Below, one piece after another: positions 35,167 to 45,700 of a stretch of DNA of 64,000 bases (position 1 is its first letter; each line of letters begins with the position of its first letter). The notes under the pieces are model-generated. The model was not told the origin of the DNA. It did not search any database and worked only from the letters and a program-made list of their open reading frames with translations. The stretch is from Halocafeteria seosinensis (Eukaryota > Sar > Bigyra > Bicosoecida). The translations under genes and the position numbers were made by a program. The stretch spans positions 1 through 64,000 of the forward strand of contig LVLI01000090.1 in assembly GCA_001687465.1 (NCBI GenBank). The letters run 5' to 3'.

Positions 35167-37162
35167 ATGAATCGGAATGGAAACCACCATACTGGTACAA
35201 CCGTCGCCACGGAAGACGGGAAAAAGAGTTCGCCGGTTGGACCGCACTGGCTGGCATGCTATAAAGATAGATTCGCAGCACTTGGAGTGCATCAACCATG
35301 CTGCGAGTTAGCCGACATTCAGGACGACGGTGAAGGGGAGCTGATACTGGCGACTGTCGATAAAAAGCTCAAAATATTCAAAAATTCCCACATGCACACA
35401 GAATTGGACCTCATGGATACCCCCGCTGCGATGTGCTGTTTCGTGGCCGATCGGCAGTCTTCCTTGCCCTGCATAGCTGTAGCGTCGGGCCCGTATGTCT
35501 TCATCTACAAAAACCTCAGACCGTACTTTAAGTTTAAGATTCCCCAGGAAGAGCTGGATGAGAGAGAAAGAGCCCTTTGGGACAATGCAAGATCGTTGGC
35601 TGCGACCGATCTGAAAGCACGCTTGCAAGAATTGCATACTGAGACTCACTTCAATTTATCTACGAGGTCGAATCAATTCTTAGCTTTGGAATCAAATGAA
35701 GAACGAGCAACGTTCAGGGATAGGGTAGCATTAGTGCCCCTTTCCAAAGCTACGGTTGTAACATGTCTTAGTAAGCTGAAGCAAAACAGTATGGACAAAT
35801 CGGAGAGCGATCATTTGATAGTAGGTACTGAATCGGGGAAGTTATTAGTTCTTCAGAGTGGAGCTCAAGCTATTGAGCAACAGTACAGTTTTCCGGACGT
35901 TCCCGTTGGAATCTCCGCCAAAGGGATATGGGAAACAGATAGTCGACTTGTGGTTGGCTGCCGTAATGGAACGCTGTACACTATTCGAAACAAGAAGGTA
36001 CGCTTCGGATGATGCGCCTTGTAGAGTGGGTAGTCTATTTATAGCATATTACTACATTGGGCTTGCGCAGAAAGTAACAACAGAATTCGATGTGATGGCA
36101 CCCATCGTTGGATTCTGCTTAATCGAGCAGAATCTTTTCGTTGCATGCAGCGACCGATCTTTACATTGTTACCATGCAAAAGGGAGAAAGCTATGGTCTA
36201 TGCGGTTCAAGAAGCATATATCTGCGATATTCCCTCTATCGGTAGGGTGAAGAACGATGAAGCTGTTTCCTTCGCATCTTGTCATTAGTTTGTTTCTGAA
36301 TTGCGATCCAGGCGGATACCGTCGGCGCGTGTTTGGTAGGATTTAGTGATGGAAAAGTAAGAACAATTACCTGGGAAGGTAAAGAGATACTTCAGGAAAC
36401 AGGACCGGAGCAAGCAAACGATTGCCTCTCTGCTGTTCGCTTTGGTCGCTTCGGTAGAGAAAATCACTGTTTGATAATGTGCTTTCGTAGCGGAACCCTC
36501 AAAGTTAATATTGTTCCTCGCCGGGTTATAGATGAGGTTCATCTACGGGCTTGCTGGAGCTTTCCCAACGTTCCGCTATCTTCAGAAAAGGATGAAAGTT
36601 TGTATATTCCGAAGAAAACACGACTCTTCATTGACTACACTGAACGGGAGCAGGTGGAGCCCAAAGAAATACATCGGGTGTTCCAGCAAACCCTATGCCG
36701 GTACGTCAAAGCAATTTTCCGCTGCTGACGTTTTTGCTTTACCCCAATCATTTCTGATGCTAGCACAGGTTACGTTTGGAAACAGCGCGTGCGTATGTTA
36801 AATTACTATCCACGGGCTGCGGTCATACAAGAGCCCGAAAATCGGGGAGAATAGAGCTCAATGTTCGCCTTAAAGGGACCGGCTCACATTTTCTCATGTT
36901 CTTAGACGTGACCAATCAAGGAAAGAAGAGCGTCTCAGGTATCGCTTTGACGTTTCATTTCGACACCACTGTCTACTCGATTTCTCCTACTCAGTTGCAC
37001 TTGCCCGTCCTTGTACCGGAAACCACTTCCACTTTTTCAGCTGACATAAATGCCAAGCAAGAAGGCCTATCGGGTCAGATCTTTTCTACATTGAGCGACA
37101 ACAGTGGAGTAACTCCCCTAGTTTCTGCCCTGATAAAACTGCCAGTGACAATGACGATATAA
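35167..37162 (+). CDS. BBS1: Bardet-Biedl syndrome 1 protein, copy A
   Basis: Exons 35167-35997, 36071-36241, 36312-36700 and 36769-37162 join in frame to 594 aa, the same length as human BBS1 (593). Introns are 73, 70 and 68 nt. Diagnostic BBS1 blocks are present: ELADIQDDGEGELILA, VASGPYVFIYKNLRPYFKF, GTESGKLLVLQSG, VGCRNGTLYTIRNKK and FGRFGRENHCLIM. BBS1 is a beta-propeller subunit of the BBSome, the coat that binds ARL6 and moves membrane proteins in and out of cilia. Compared with copy B it has about 19 extra N-terminal residues, and all three introns lie at equivalent positions. Both copies appear intact, with no internal stops after splicing. Confidence 0.93.
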
Positions 37163-37200
37163 ACACAGTCAGTCACACCGTTAACGTTCTAGAAACGTAC

Positions 37201-37515
37201 ATTCCAGTTTTGGGGACTTTTTCTCACATGCCTTGGTAATGTGCTACATACATACCGTAAGCGTTGCTAGATGTTTGCGTTGACAATTCCTTCACAGAGT
37301 AAGTTGCGAGCGGACCGCCAGAGCCGGTTCCATGCGCAGCAAAGCCTGTTGCTGTCAAATAAACCGCGGCGCAAGATTTCACCACTGGCGTCCAACAGTC
37401 ATTTACAGTTCCAGGGTTGTATTCTTGTGCCTCTAGTGCGTTATTGTATTGCAAATATTCATGCGCAATATATCTGCGCAATGAGCGAGAGGAGGTGCTT
37501 GCATTGATTGAACGC
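37201..37515 (+). pseudogene. Relic of a BBS1 5' end (promoter plus first codons)
   Basis: This stretch is homologous to 40459-40765, the promoter and start of BBS1 copy B. Shared blocks include TTTTTCTCACAT...GGTAATGTGCTACATAC, ACAATTCCTTCACAGA, GCAAAGCCTGTTGCTGT and AAATAAACCGC. They continue into ATGAGCGAGAG and TTGAACGC at the start codon. After a few codons the relic hits a stop and homology ends. It lies directly behind BBS1 copy A, where a tandem neighbour would begin. It may be a third, mostly deleted BBS1 copy, or a duplicated segment that brackets the sulfotransferase locus. Confidence 0.72.
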
Positions 37516-38295
37516 CTAAAACGCACCATGTTACCAATTCATGTTTATGACCGGGCAACGTTAACAAGAATGAGTACCCTTGTACAATTACATGTACCAG
37601 TGCGCCAGCCTCATCGCGCACCAGCCCGTAAGGATTCGGCTGGCCAACCGCCAGTGCTCCCGGTAAAGGTTCCTCATTTAATTCAATTCAAAAAAGTTAT
37701 TGATTCGATACCTTGAAGTCATATGACTCATGTGGAACATGTGTGGAACCATCCAAGCTCCCGTACAGATGCTGCAGCGTCACTCGCTCTGTTAGCTGGG
37801 CAGCTGACACAGATTGCGCTGACTGACTGCCGGTCTTCCGTGCTATTACTACGTATACCGTATACAGCCCACTTCTTCCTTCAAAGTGACTATCGCTTTC
37901 GCATCTTGATTGGTTCAAGTGGGGCGTGTTCTATCGAACCGGTTCCCAGCTTCCCCGGTCCGGCACATGGCCGCTGCCGGGAACAGGATAGAACGCATCA
38001 CAGAAGCGGATTGTCACTGTAATGAATGCACTCAAACTCCTCCGATCATATAAATGGATACAATTGTTGTGAATCGTGTTCAGCTTTCAGGGATGATTAT
38101 ATGAAATGGTATGTGCTTGTAAACTCCCTCGTTCGTGATATTCCTCGGGGGACGGCAGGTGGGGAAGGGGTTCGCTCGCACGCAGCGAATTCTATCTGCC
38201 TTGGATGCTGGTTTCCACCACATAATCCATTTTTCACGGCATGTGCACCTTCGCAGACGTTCCCATCCGGTGATGCCAGCAGCCATTTGAGCGAC
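37516..38295. other. Intergenic with imperfect inverted repeat; possible 5' part of the next gene
   Basis: An imperfect inverted repeat at about 37927-38009 pairs GTTCTATC...GGTTCCCAGC with GCTGCCGGGAAC...GATAGAAC. The sulfotransferase frame is open from an ATG at 38026, so its N-terminus could begin there. That extension is Cys/Ser-rich and unlike a type II anchor, so I treat it as untranslated. Confidence 0.45.
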
Positions 38296-39147
38296 ATGGC
38301 CATGGACTATGCGAATAAAATCTTGGAAGCACGCCGACGGTGGAAACTACAGTTAGCTGCCTGCACAGCCCTCGGGCTGGCGGGGCTCCTCGCCGCTGGC
38401 TGGCTATGGTCAATGCGTCACTACGCACAACGGCCATTTCCTCGGTCGTCCTTAACGATAACTAACGAAGGAAAGAATAACAGTGAATGGGGTGCCTCTG
38501 GGAATCGTGTGCTCATACATATTGGAAAGACAGGCGGCATGACGGTGCGGACAAGAGTGACCCATTGGATTGATTACGAGGTGCACGTCAGTCATAAGTT
38601 CAACTATGGCACACATGTGCCGGCTATCGAGATACATGAGTTCCATCCAAAGCCCAACGATCGACTCATTATAACTGTGAGAGACCCTATCAAGCGAGTT
38701 ATTTCGGCATGGAATTTCCGGAAATATTTAACAAACAACAACATTGAAATGGCGAGCTCGCGATGCTCGATCTGCGAAGAAAGACAATGTTTTGCATTTT
38801 TCAGCTCCATCAGTGAGCTCGCTGAAGCATTGCCTCATGATCCACTTGCGAGAGGATTATTTACGGAAGGGTGCATTCAGCACCTTAAACACAACTATAC
38901 TCACTATATTCATCCTATCGAAGATTTCATCAGGAATCATCCCGAACAGATCGAAATTATTCGCCAAGAGCACATGGAAGAGGATTTGCGACGCGTGTTC
39001 CACGTCAAGCATACGTGGAAGACCCACACAGGACCTACCAAACACAAGACACTTTCTGACAGAGGCGAACAGAACCTACGGGAATTTTTGAGAGACGAAT
39101 ACAGGATCTACTTGTGGCTACTGAGCTTGAAAGGCTTAAAACCGTGA
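38296..39147 (+). CDS. Type II membrane carbohydrate sulfotransferase-like protein
   Basis: 283 aa from ATG 38296, a start chosen because it gives a short basic tail (ARRRWK) and then one helix (residues about 17-38, LAACTALGLAGLLAAGWLW). That is the layout of Golgi sulfotransferases. In-frame ATG 38026 would add 90 residues. The PAPS-binding 5' loop is VLIHIGKTGGMTVR (about residue 73), and the 3'-phosphate motif is IITVRDPIKRVISAWNFR (about residue 129). The luminal part has several Cys (CSICEERQC) and one N-glycosylation site (NYT). It would transfer sulfate from PAPS to a glycan. The acceptor cannot be told. It is closest in style to heparan-sulfate/CHST-type enzymes. It sits between two BBS1 copies with no evident functional link. 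Confidence 0.75.
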   Translation: MAMDYANKILEARRRWKLQLAACTALGLAGLLAAGWLWSMRHYAQRPFPRSSLTITNEGKNNSEWGASGNRVLIHIGKTGGMTVRTRVTHWIDYEVHVSHKFNYGTHVPAIEIHEFHPKPNDRLIITVRDPIKRVISAWNFRKYLTNNNIEMASSRCSICEERQCFAFFSSISELAEALPHDPLARGLFTEGCIQHLKHNYTHYIHPIEDFIRNHPEQIEIIRQEHMEEDLRRVFHVKHTWKTHTGPTKHKTLSDRGEQNLREFLRDEYRIYLWLLSLKGLKP

Positions 39148-40458
39148 CCAAAAAGCTCCTTTGATATCCTGGGTCTGCAGTCTATGTATCACCTAGAACA
39201 TACATCATCGCGTTAAGAGCTTACCATTGGAGTCGCTTTGCTCCTTGCCCAGCGTAGATCATGGGACCACTTACTTGCCCTAACTCCTGCTTTATTGGTA
39301 AGGAGACCACAAAAAGACTCTCAATGGGTACACATGGGAAGGAACCTACCACATGGGGCGAGACTGTTGTGGTACCGTTACCCCCGTCCGTTCTTTTTTT
39401 CTGGCGAAGTTTTCCGGTCTTATGAGGTTTCACTGTAACCAGTTGCATGCACATAAGGAATCCGCAACCAGCCGTTCGCCACGTTTCGTTGTGATGCTGG
39501 AGCTCAGCGGCAAGTTGGCGATCAGCTCGCGTTTTAATTTAGCGTGGTGAGTCTGGAAGGCACAATTCCATACCAAGCTAGTAGTGGAAAGTGCAAGCGC
39601 CTGTTTTATTCTTGTTACTTGGTACCTGCCAGTAGTCAGCAGCAGCTGCTTAAGGTCAGACCTCAATTCCTTGGTGTTGGGTAAAGAGGATTAACAGCTT
39701 TCATACGGGGGATCTAAACGGTAAAGACAACTGCTCGCATGGGGAACGGTACGAAGAATTGGAGAACTTAGAGGGAAATCGTAGAAGAGAAAATAATGCC
39801 ACAACAAGCAATAGCCCCAGTAAAGTAGAGTCATAAAGGAAAAAGAAACAAATTTGTGTCACACCATTATGGTTGTTGGGAGGGGTTTCCGTTGTTGCAA
39901 ATTTTCCTTGCTGAGATGTCATCAAGCTCGATTGGCTTGGGAATCCAAGTTGGGATCAATGCGAGAAATTACTATTGTTGGCGTGTCGTCTCCAGGAGAC
40001 GCACGATGATCGTTGCTTGATTACCGTATACGCAAGCTCCTTCCGGTTGGGTTTCCGTCAACGGACGACTTGCTCTTTTTGTGGAGCCCAACCTTCGAAG
40101 AAGGTTAAACTGATGCATCTATGTAGGAATCTTACCTTTATGTTAATAAGATGGCACCCGCGGTAAGTTTCCGTTCACACCGTTCGCTAATGACCGTTTC
40201 TCAATAACACTGTGTGCAGTGCGTGCTGTAGAGCATGGTTGAAGGGCTTCTTTCCAACACTCGCCGCCTGGGTACCTATGGGTTCCGCCATTTGCTGCAG
40301 CATTTCGCAATGAGTCAAACCATGACCAGTGTTGGTTTCGGCCATTAGATGGGAACTCGATCTGTTTACTTTCCCTGTATACGAACACGAACCCATGTAC
40401 ACGACTTAATGTAATGACCATCAGCCGAGAGGGGCTTTGACGCCTTCTAGTACATTGT
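39148..40458. other. Intergenic, no gene seen
   Basis: 1.3 kb after the sulfotransferase gene. Short ORFs on both strands show no protein features, no repeat was recognised, and the BBS1 copy B promoter homology starts at about 40459. Confidence 0.5.
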
Positions 40459-40731
40459 TCCAGTTTTGAGATTAATTTTTTCTCACATCCCTCGGCAATG
40501 TGCTACATACGTCCCGTACACGTTGCTGATGCGACAATTCCTTCACAGAAGAACGTTAAGTAAGTCGCAAGTGGTTGCGACCAGACCGGACGCACCAAAG
40601 CCTGTTGCTGTTAAATAAACCGCCGCGCACGACAGATGTCGTCATTTCCACTTGAGAGGGCGTTGTCGTCTTTGTCACTAGTGCGTCATTGTATTGATTG
40701 AAGCACAGTATATCTGCATTAGGAAGCGACA
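40459..40731 (+). promoter_or_regulatory. BBS1 copy B upstream region, duplicated at 37201
   Basis: The region immediately 5' of BBS1 copy B is conserved with the relic at 37201-37515. Conserved blocks are spread over about 270 bases. That fits a shared promoter and 5' UTR that was duplicated together with the first codons. Confidence 0.5.
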
Positions 40732-42652
40732 ATGAGCGAGAGCAACTCGTTGCATTGGTTGAACGCATACGAGGACCGCGTCGCAGGACTTCATGTGCAT
40801 CAGGAATGCTGTCAATTGGCCGATGTGCAGGGAGATAACGACTGGGAATTATTGCTAGCTACTCCGGACAAAAAATTGAAACTTTTCAAAAATTCTCAAG
40901 TGCGCACCGAATTGAACGTCCTGGATGTGCCGAACGCGATATGTGCCTTCATCGTGGATCGGCAATCCTCGCTTCCCGCAGTGGCAGTCTCTTCGGGACC
41001 GTACGTGTTTGTCTACAGAAATCTTAGACCTTATTTTAAATTCAAAGTGCCGGAAGAAAAAGTCGACCGGTCCGAAAAGGGTATCTGGGATAACGCTCGA
41101 TCGAAGTCTGCCGCGGATTTGAAAACTGAATTGAAACAACTGCAGGATGATCCCGAAGTTAACTTGACCGTGAGGTCGCGACAATTCCTGGCGTTGGAAA
41201 CAAATGAAGAGCAAGAAGAATTTATGGATAGATTAGCTTCCGTGCCTCTGGTCAGTCATACGGTTGTGACCTGCCTGGGGAAACTAAAACGGAACAGTCT
41301 TGATCAATCCGAAAGCGACCACTTGGTAGTGGGAACCGAATCGGGGCAGGTGTTGGTACTTCAAAGTGGCGCGAATGCGATTGAACAACACTATAATCTT
41401 CCTTCAGTTCCTGTCGGAATTTCAGCAAGCGGCATATGGGAAACAGAGAGCCGCATAGTCGTCGGTTGCAGGAATGGACGACTATATACCATCCGGAACA
41501 AAAAGGTAAGGGCAGGGCGGCAGAATTTTACTTCGCGATCTAGTTAATGCTTGTGTATCAAATGTTTGTCTCTATACAGAAAGTGACAACAGAATTCGAT
41601 ACGGCATCCCCGATTGTCGGATTTTGTTTGGTTCAACAGGAGTTGTTCGTTGCCTGCAGCGATCAGTCATTCCAGTGTTATCACGTCAAGGGACGTAAGC
41701 TGTGGACCATGAGATTTGATAAGAAAATTTCGTCGGTGTTTCCACTTACGGTACGCTTCTTGTCAAATTCGTCGACATTTATAGCATTTGGTGTTCAACC
41801 GTAACTTATGTCTTTTCAGACTGAGACAATGTCGGCATGTTTAGTAGGTTTCGAAAATGGAAACGTAAAGACACTTACATCGGAAGGAAAAGAAATGCTT
41901 CATGAAACCGGGCCTGACGAAGTTAATGATTCAGTTTCTGCTATCCGTTTTGGGCGTTTTGGGCGAGAAGATCACTGCTTAATAATATGCTTCCGTAGCG
42001 GTGCTCTCAAGGTTAAGATCATTCCCCGCCGGGTAGTATCAGGGGAATTATTGGCGAATCAGTCTAATAAGTCGGAAGAAAGTAGCTCATTGAATATTCC
42101 GAAGAAAACACGTCTCTACGTTGAGCAAACGCAAAGAGAACAGGCCGAATTCAGGAAAATGCACCATCTATTCCAAAAGGAACTTTGCAGGTAAACTTCG
42201 TTTTTTTGCTTCGGGAATTGGTAGACCTGCTTAATAAAATCACCGTATGCCGCAGGTTACGCTTGGACACGGCACGGTCCTATGTTAAGCTTATATCTTC
42301 AGGGTATAGTCATGTTAGCAGTGGGAGGTCAAAGCGGATAGGACTTAATGCACGGATCCAAGGCATTGGCCCGCACTTTGTCCTATTAGTGGATGTTACT
42401 AACCAAGGAAATGAGAGTATTTCAGGCACGATCCTGACTTTTAATTTTGATGGAGGCTTGTATTCGGTTTCCCCGCCACAGTTACATCTTCCCGTGCTGG
42501 TACCACACGTCACCTCGACGTTTTCTACGCATGTGAATACAGCGCAGGAGGAATTGTCGGGGCAGATCTTCTCAATGCTAAGTGATTCTAGTCAAGAAGG
42601 ATTACCCCTAGTTTCGGCATTGGTGAAAATGCCTGCGCCCGCTGAAATATAA
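40732..42652 (+). CDS. BBS1: Bardet-Biedl syndrome 1 protein, copy B
   Basis: Exons 40732-41505, 41580-41750, 41820-42190 and 42256-42652 join in frame to 570 aa. Introns are 74, 69 and 65 nt. It has the same BBS1 blocks as copy A: VSSGPYVFVYRNLRPYFKF, GTESGQVLVLQSG, VGCRNGRLYTIRNKK and FGRFGREDHCLII. Exon 2 has exactly the same length (171 nt), and all intron positions and phases match copy A, so the two arose by gene duplication. They have diverged clearly, with many substitutions and an exon 3 that is 18 nt shorter. Both keep the full propeller and C-terminal beta domain, so both are probably functional BBSome subunits, perhaps used in different stages or cilium types (inference). Confidence 0.93.
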
Positions 42653-42703
42653 ATGATGAAACCTTGAAAGCGGTATTTTGCATCTACTTGTGTCATTGAA
42701 TAA

Positions 42704-45700
42704 TTATGCTATATCGAATGTTCCTCGTGCCAACCCGTAAGCTACACTCTTCATCAATTTATCCCTGAGAACTTCTTCAGAACTATACATAGGCAATTTC
42801 AACTGGAAGAAACATGTATGTGCTTCAACCATGCTCTCGTTCCCACGAAACTCTTGGTTGTTATCCAGGAATGGTGTCAGTAGAAAATGCGTTCGCCGAC
42901 CATCCGCTGTATACCAGTTCGATTCACCCCGGGGCAGTTTGGAGCGCCCCCATGCATAACGAATAAGCATACTGCGTTCCCGCATACTGAGAGACCCAAA
43001 GACATTCCAGAAAGCCTTGATCAAATAATGATTAGGGTTGAACGGAGAAATGTACTTCGTGTGGCGCTGCAGCATTGCCATATCTATTTCTGACGGACCA
43101 CAAACCATTCTCTGCAGATCTTTCCAGCGACATAGCTGCACTGCTCGTTCAGGTATAATGTTTAGTAAGCCTTTTCTAATGGCTCTAGTTGGTTTTCGTA
43201 GCGGTCCCAGCCGTCGTTCCGCAATCATCTGACAGAAGGAGGAGGCTGTAGAAGCAGTAACGCGGGTAGAAGCACCGTTGGTGATCAGCTCTTCTGGCCG
43301 ACCTCTTGAGTCTTCATCAACAAAGTATAGGTCAGGGAAACATTCAGCAAATTCGTCTTCCCACATCTTTGAATGAGATACGCTGTTGCCACGAATGACT
43401 TCGATTTGCATGCGAGTGAGAAACGCTTTCAGTCGTTTCAAAAGAGCACCCTTATCTGGATCAAGCATCTCGATGTCGGATTCGTCCAACTGCGTTTCAT
43501 CCCCGGCTATCAATTTCCACACGCAGGGAGCGAACATGAAATCTAGCCAAGCTCTAGAACGCCATGATATACCCATTAGTACACCCACAAACTGCAGCAT
43601 ATACAATGCTAGCTTCGAGTTAGTTGTAGATGCTCCAGCTCCTTGTAAAAGACTGGTGTTTGGAACCCACGTATCATCGTCTGCCGCATTTCCCTGCTCC
43701 TCAGCGAGAAGAGCGGAGCGAGCTCGTTTGCACAGGTTGACGTGCGGACTGGGTAAAGTAAACAAGTCGTGGACAGCTCGAGCAATACAATCACGGTATA
43801 TTCCACCCCAATCAATACCAGCCTCGTTAAGGAAGCTTACTTTGAATAGCCGATCCTTATCGTCCAGTCTGGAGCGCAGAGTTTTTGCCCGGCAATGTCT
43901 AAGTTTATTAAACAACTGCACAAACATGCATTGCGAATTATTTATATCACTTTTTCCGAGCTCTACGCTTTTCTCTGCTGCTGTATTATCCAGGCTAATA
44001 TGAATCCCACTCTCTTCGTAGGTTGAAGACTGCTCTATGGCGCTCTCAATTACATCTGACTGCGTTTCCGGGAAAATAAGGTGAGAAACCTGCTTCAGTA
44101 GTGCACCTACTGACCATTCACCCACACTTCCCGAAGTATCGACAACTGTGAGGCAGCGAGCAAGAAGCTTGTTCAAAATTACGATGAGAGCCAAACGAAG
44201 ACGCAGCGTCTCAACTGTCAAGCAGTTTAGAGCGGGATAAGTATGCCGCTCTTGTTCACTAAGCTCGATTTTCCATACAGAAAGAGTTGATACACGGATT
44301 TCTTCAGTGCTTGCTTTCATTGAAGCCCATTCAACCAGTTCTTCATCTATGCGGTGGCTATGGTGTTGCAAGAGTCCGGGAACAAGCTCTTGAACATCGT
44401 CGATCGGAATGTTCCACAAAGCAGCTCGTTTCAACTCAGCAACCGGTCGCTTTAAAGACTCATCGGTGGAGGTGGAGGCTGTTAACATGCCTGTACGATA
44501 AGCCAGAGAAAGTCCGCTAATCGCCACCATTGCCTGTTGTAATTTGGCTAACGAACTGTCAGTCAAATTAAAGGGGCTACGCCCAGGCGCAACTCTACAC
44601 GAGTCCTCAGAGTTGGATACAGGCCCGCCGTCATGAGCAAGTTCGGCAGCTCTATACAGCCATGCATCGGGGATCCGTGCACCGACAGCCAATGATTTCA
44701 AAATTTCCCGAGCAAAAACCATTGCCTTCAACGCACGTAACGCTTGTAGCTCTGGCAATTCTGGGGCGGAGCAGTCGGATTTGACAGGCGGAAACCAGTT
44801 TCCAGCAGTTCCCGATAAATCAATTACTCCCTCCTGGCACTCCTGGCCTTCTTCTTGGTTAAATGACTCACGTAGACGGCGGAATGGAGCAGGGACAAGC
44901 GAGGTTACCGGGGTGAAAAATTGCCATTTATTTCCCAACATATAATGGGCTGCCGATGCTGTTGCAACAAGTTCGTAGACCTGGAGCAATGCAGTGGGTA
45001 AGAAGACAAGACCAGTTGAAGGAGCCTCCTGAAGCTTCTGGTCCAGGACGGGCTTGATTTCATTTAGAATGATATGCAACGGCGGATGATCATTCTGGGA
45101 AAAGTAAGAGGGCTGCGACAAAACGCGACACAACAACGCCACAATGCGCTGCTTAAATGGCGCGGCGTGACTGCAAATGTGCTTCAGCATTACGCTGACC
45201 AAACTAGCGTTGTGTATGACCCCCTTCGACAGCGTTGTCTGCGGTAAGCACTCTGACAAGAGGAATTCCACCAACCAAGTTCCCCATTCAAGACTAGGTG
45301 ATCGCAATGTTTCTCGTTCACCGCCCCATGCCATTCCATTAGCACGGTGAGCCTTCAGCCGGAACCCCCAGTGAGTATCTCCCACACCGGGTTTCCCTGG
45401 ACAGTGCGTATAGAACAGCTTCCCGGTGGGCGTTCTTACGAGGAAGGGTTTAAATGAATGGGCTCTGCCCGAAAACATCGCAACACAGTGTGTTCGAGAC
45501 GCGTCCAAGTAAAATGCCAGGTAAGCAGTGGGATCATTTGGATCTGTGCACGTATTCGCATCAAACGTAATCCACATAGCTGTTGCGCCCGAGATATGTA
45601 TGAAAGACTTCTTATTCACAGTGGCAGGGTGGTTCGATTCAGCTATAGCAATGCCACTTTCTGATACAGCACTCTGCCCGTCTTCAGAGCTCTGCACGGA

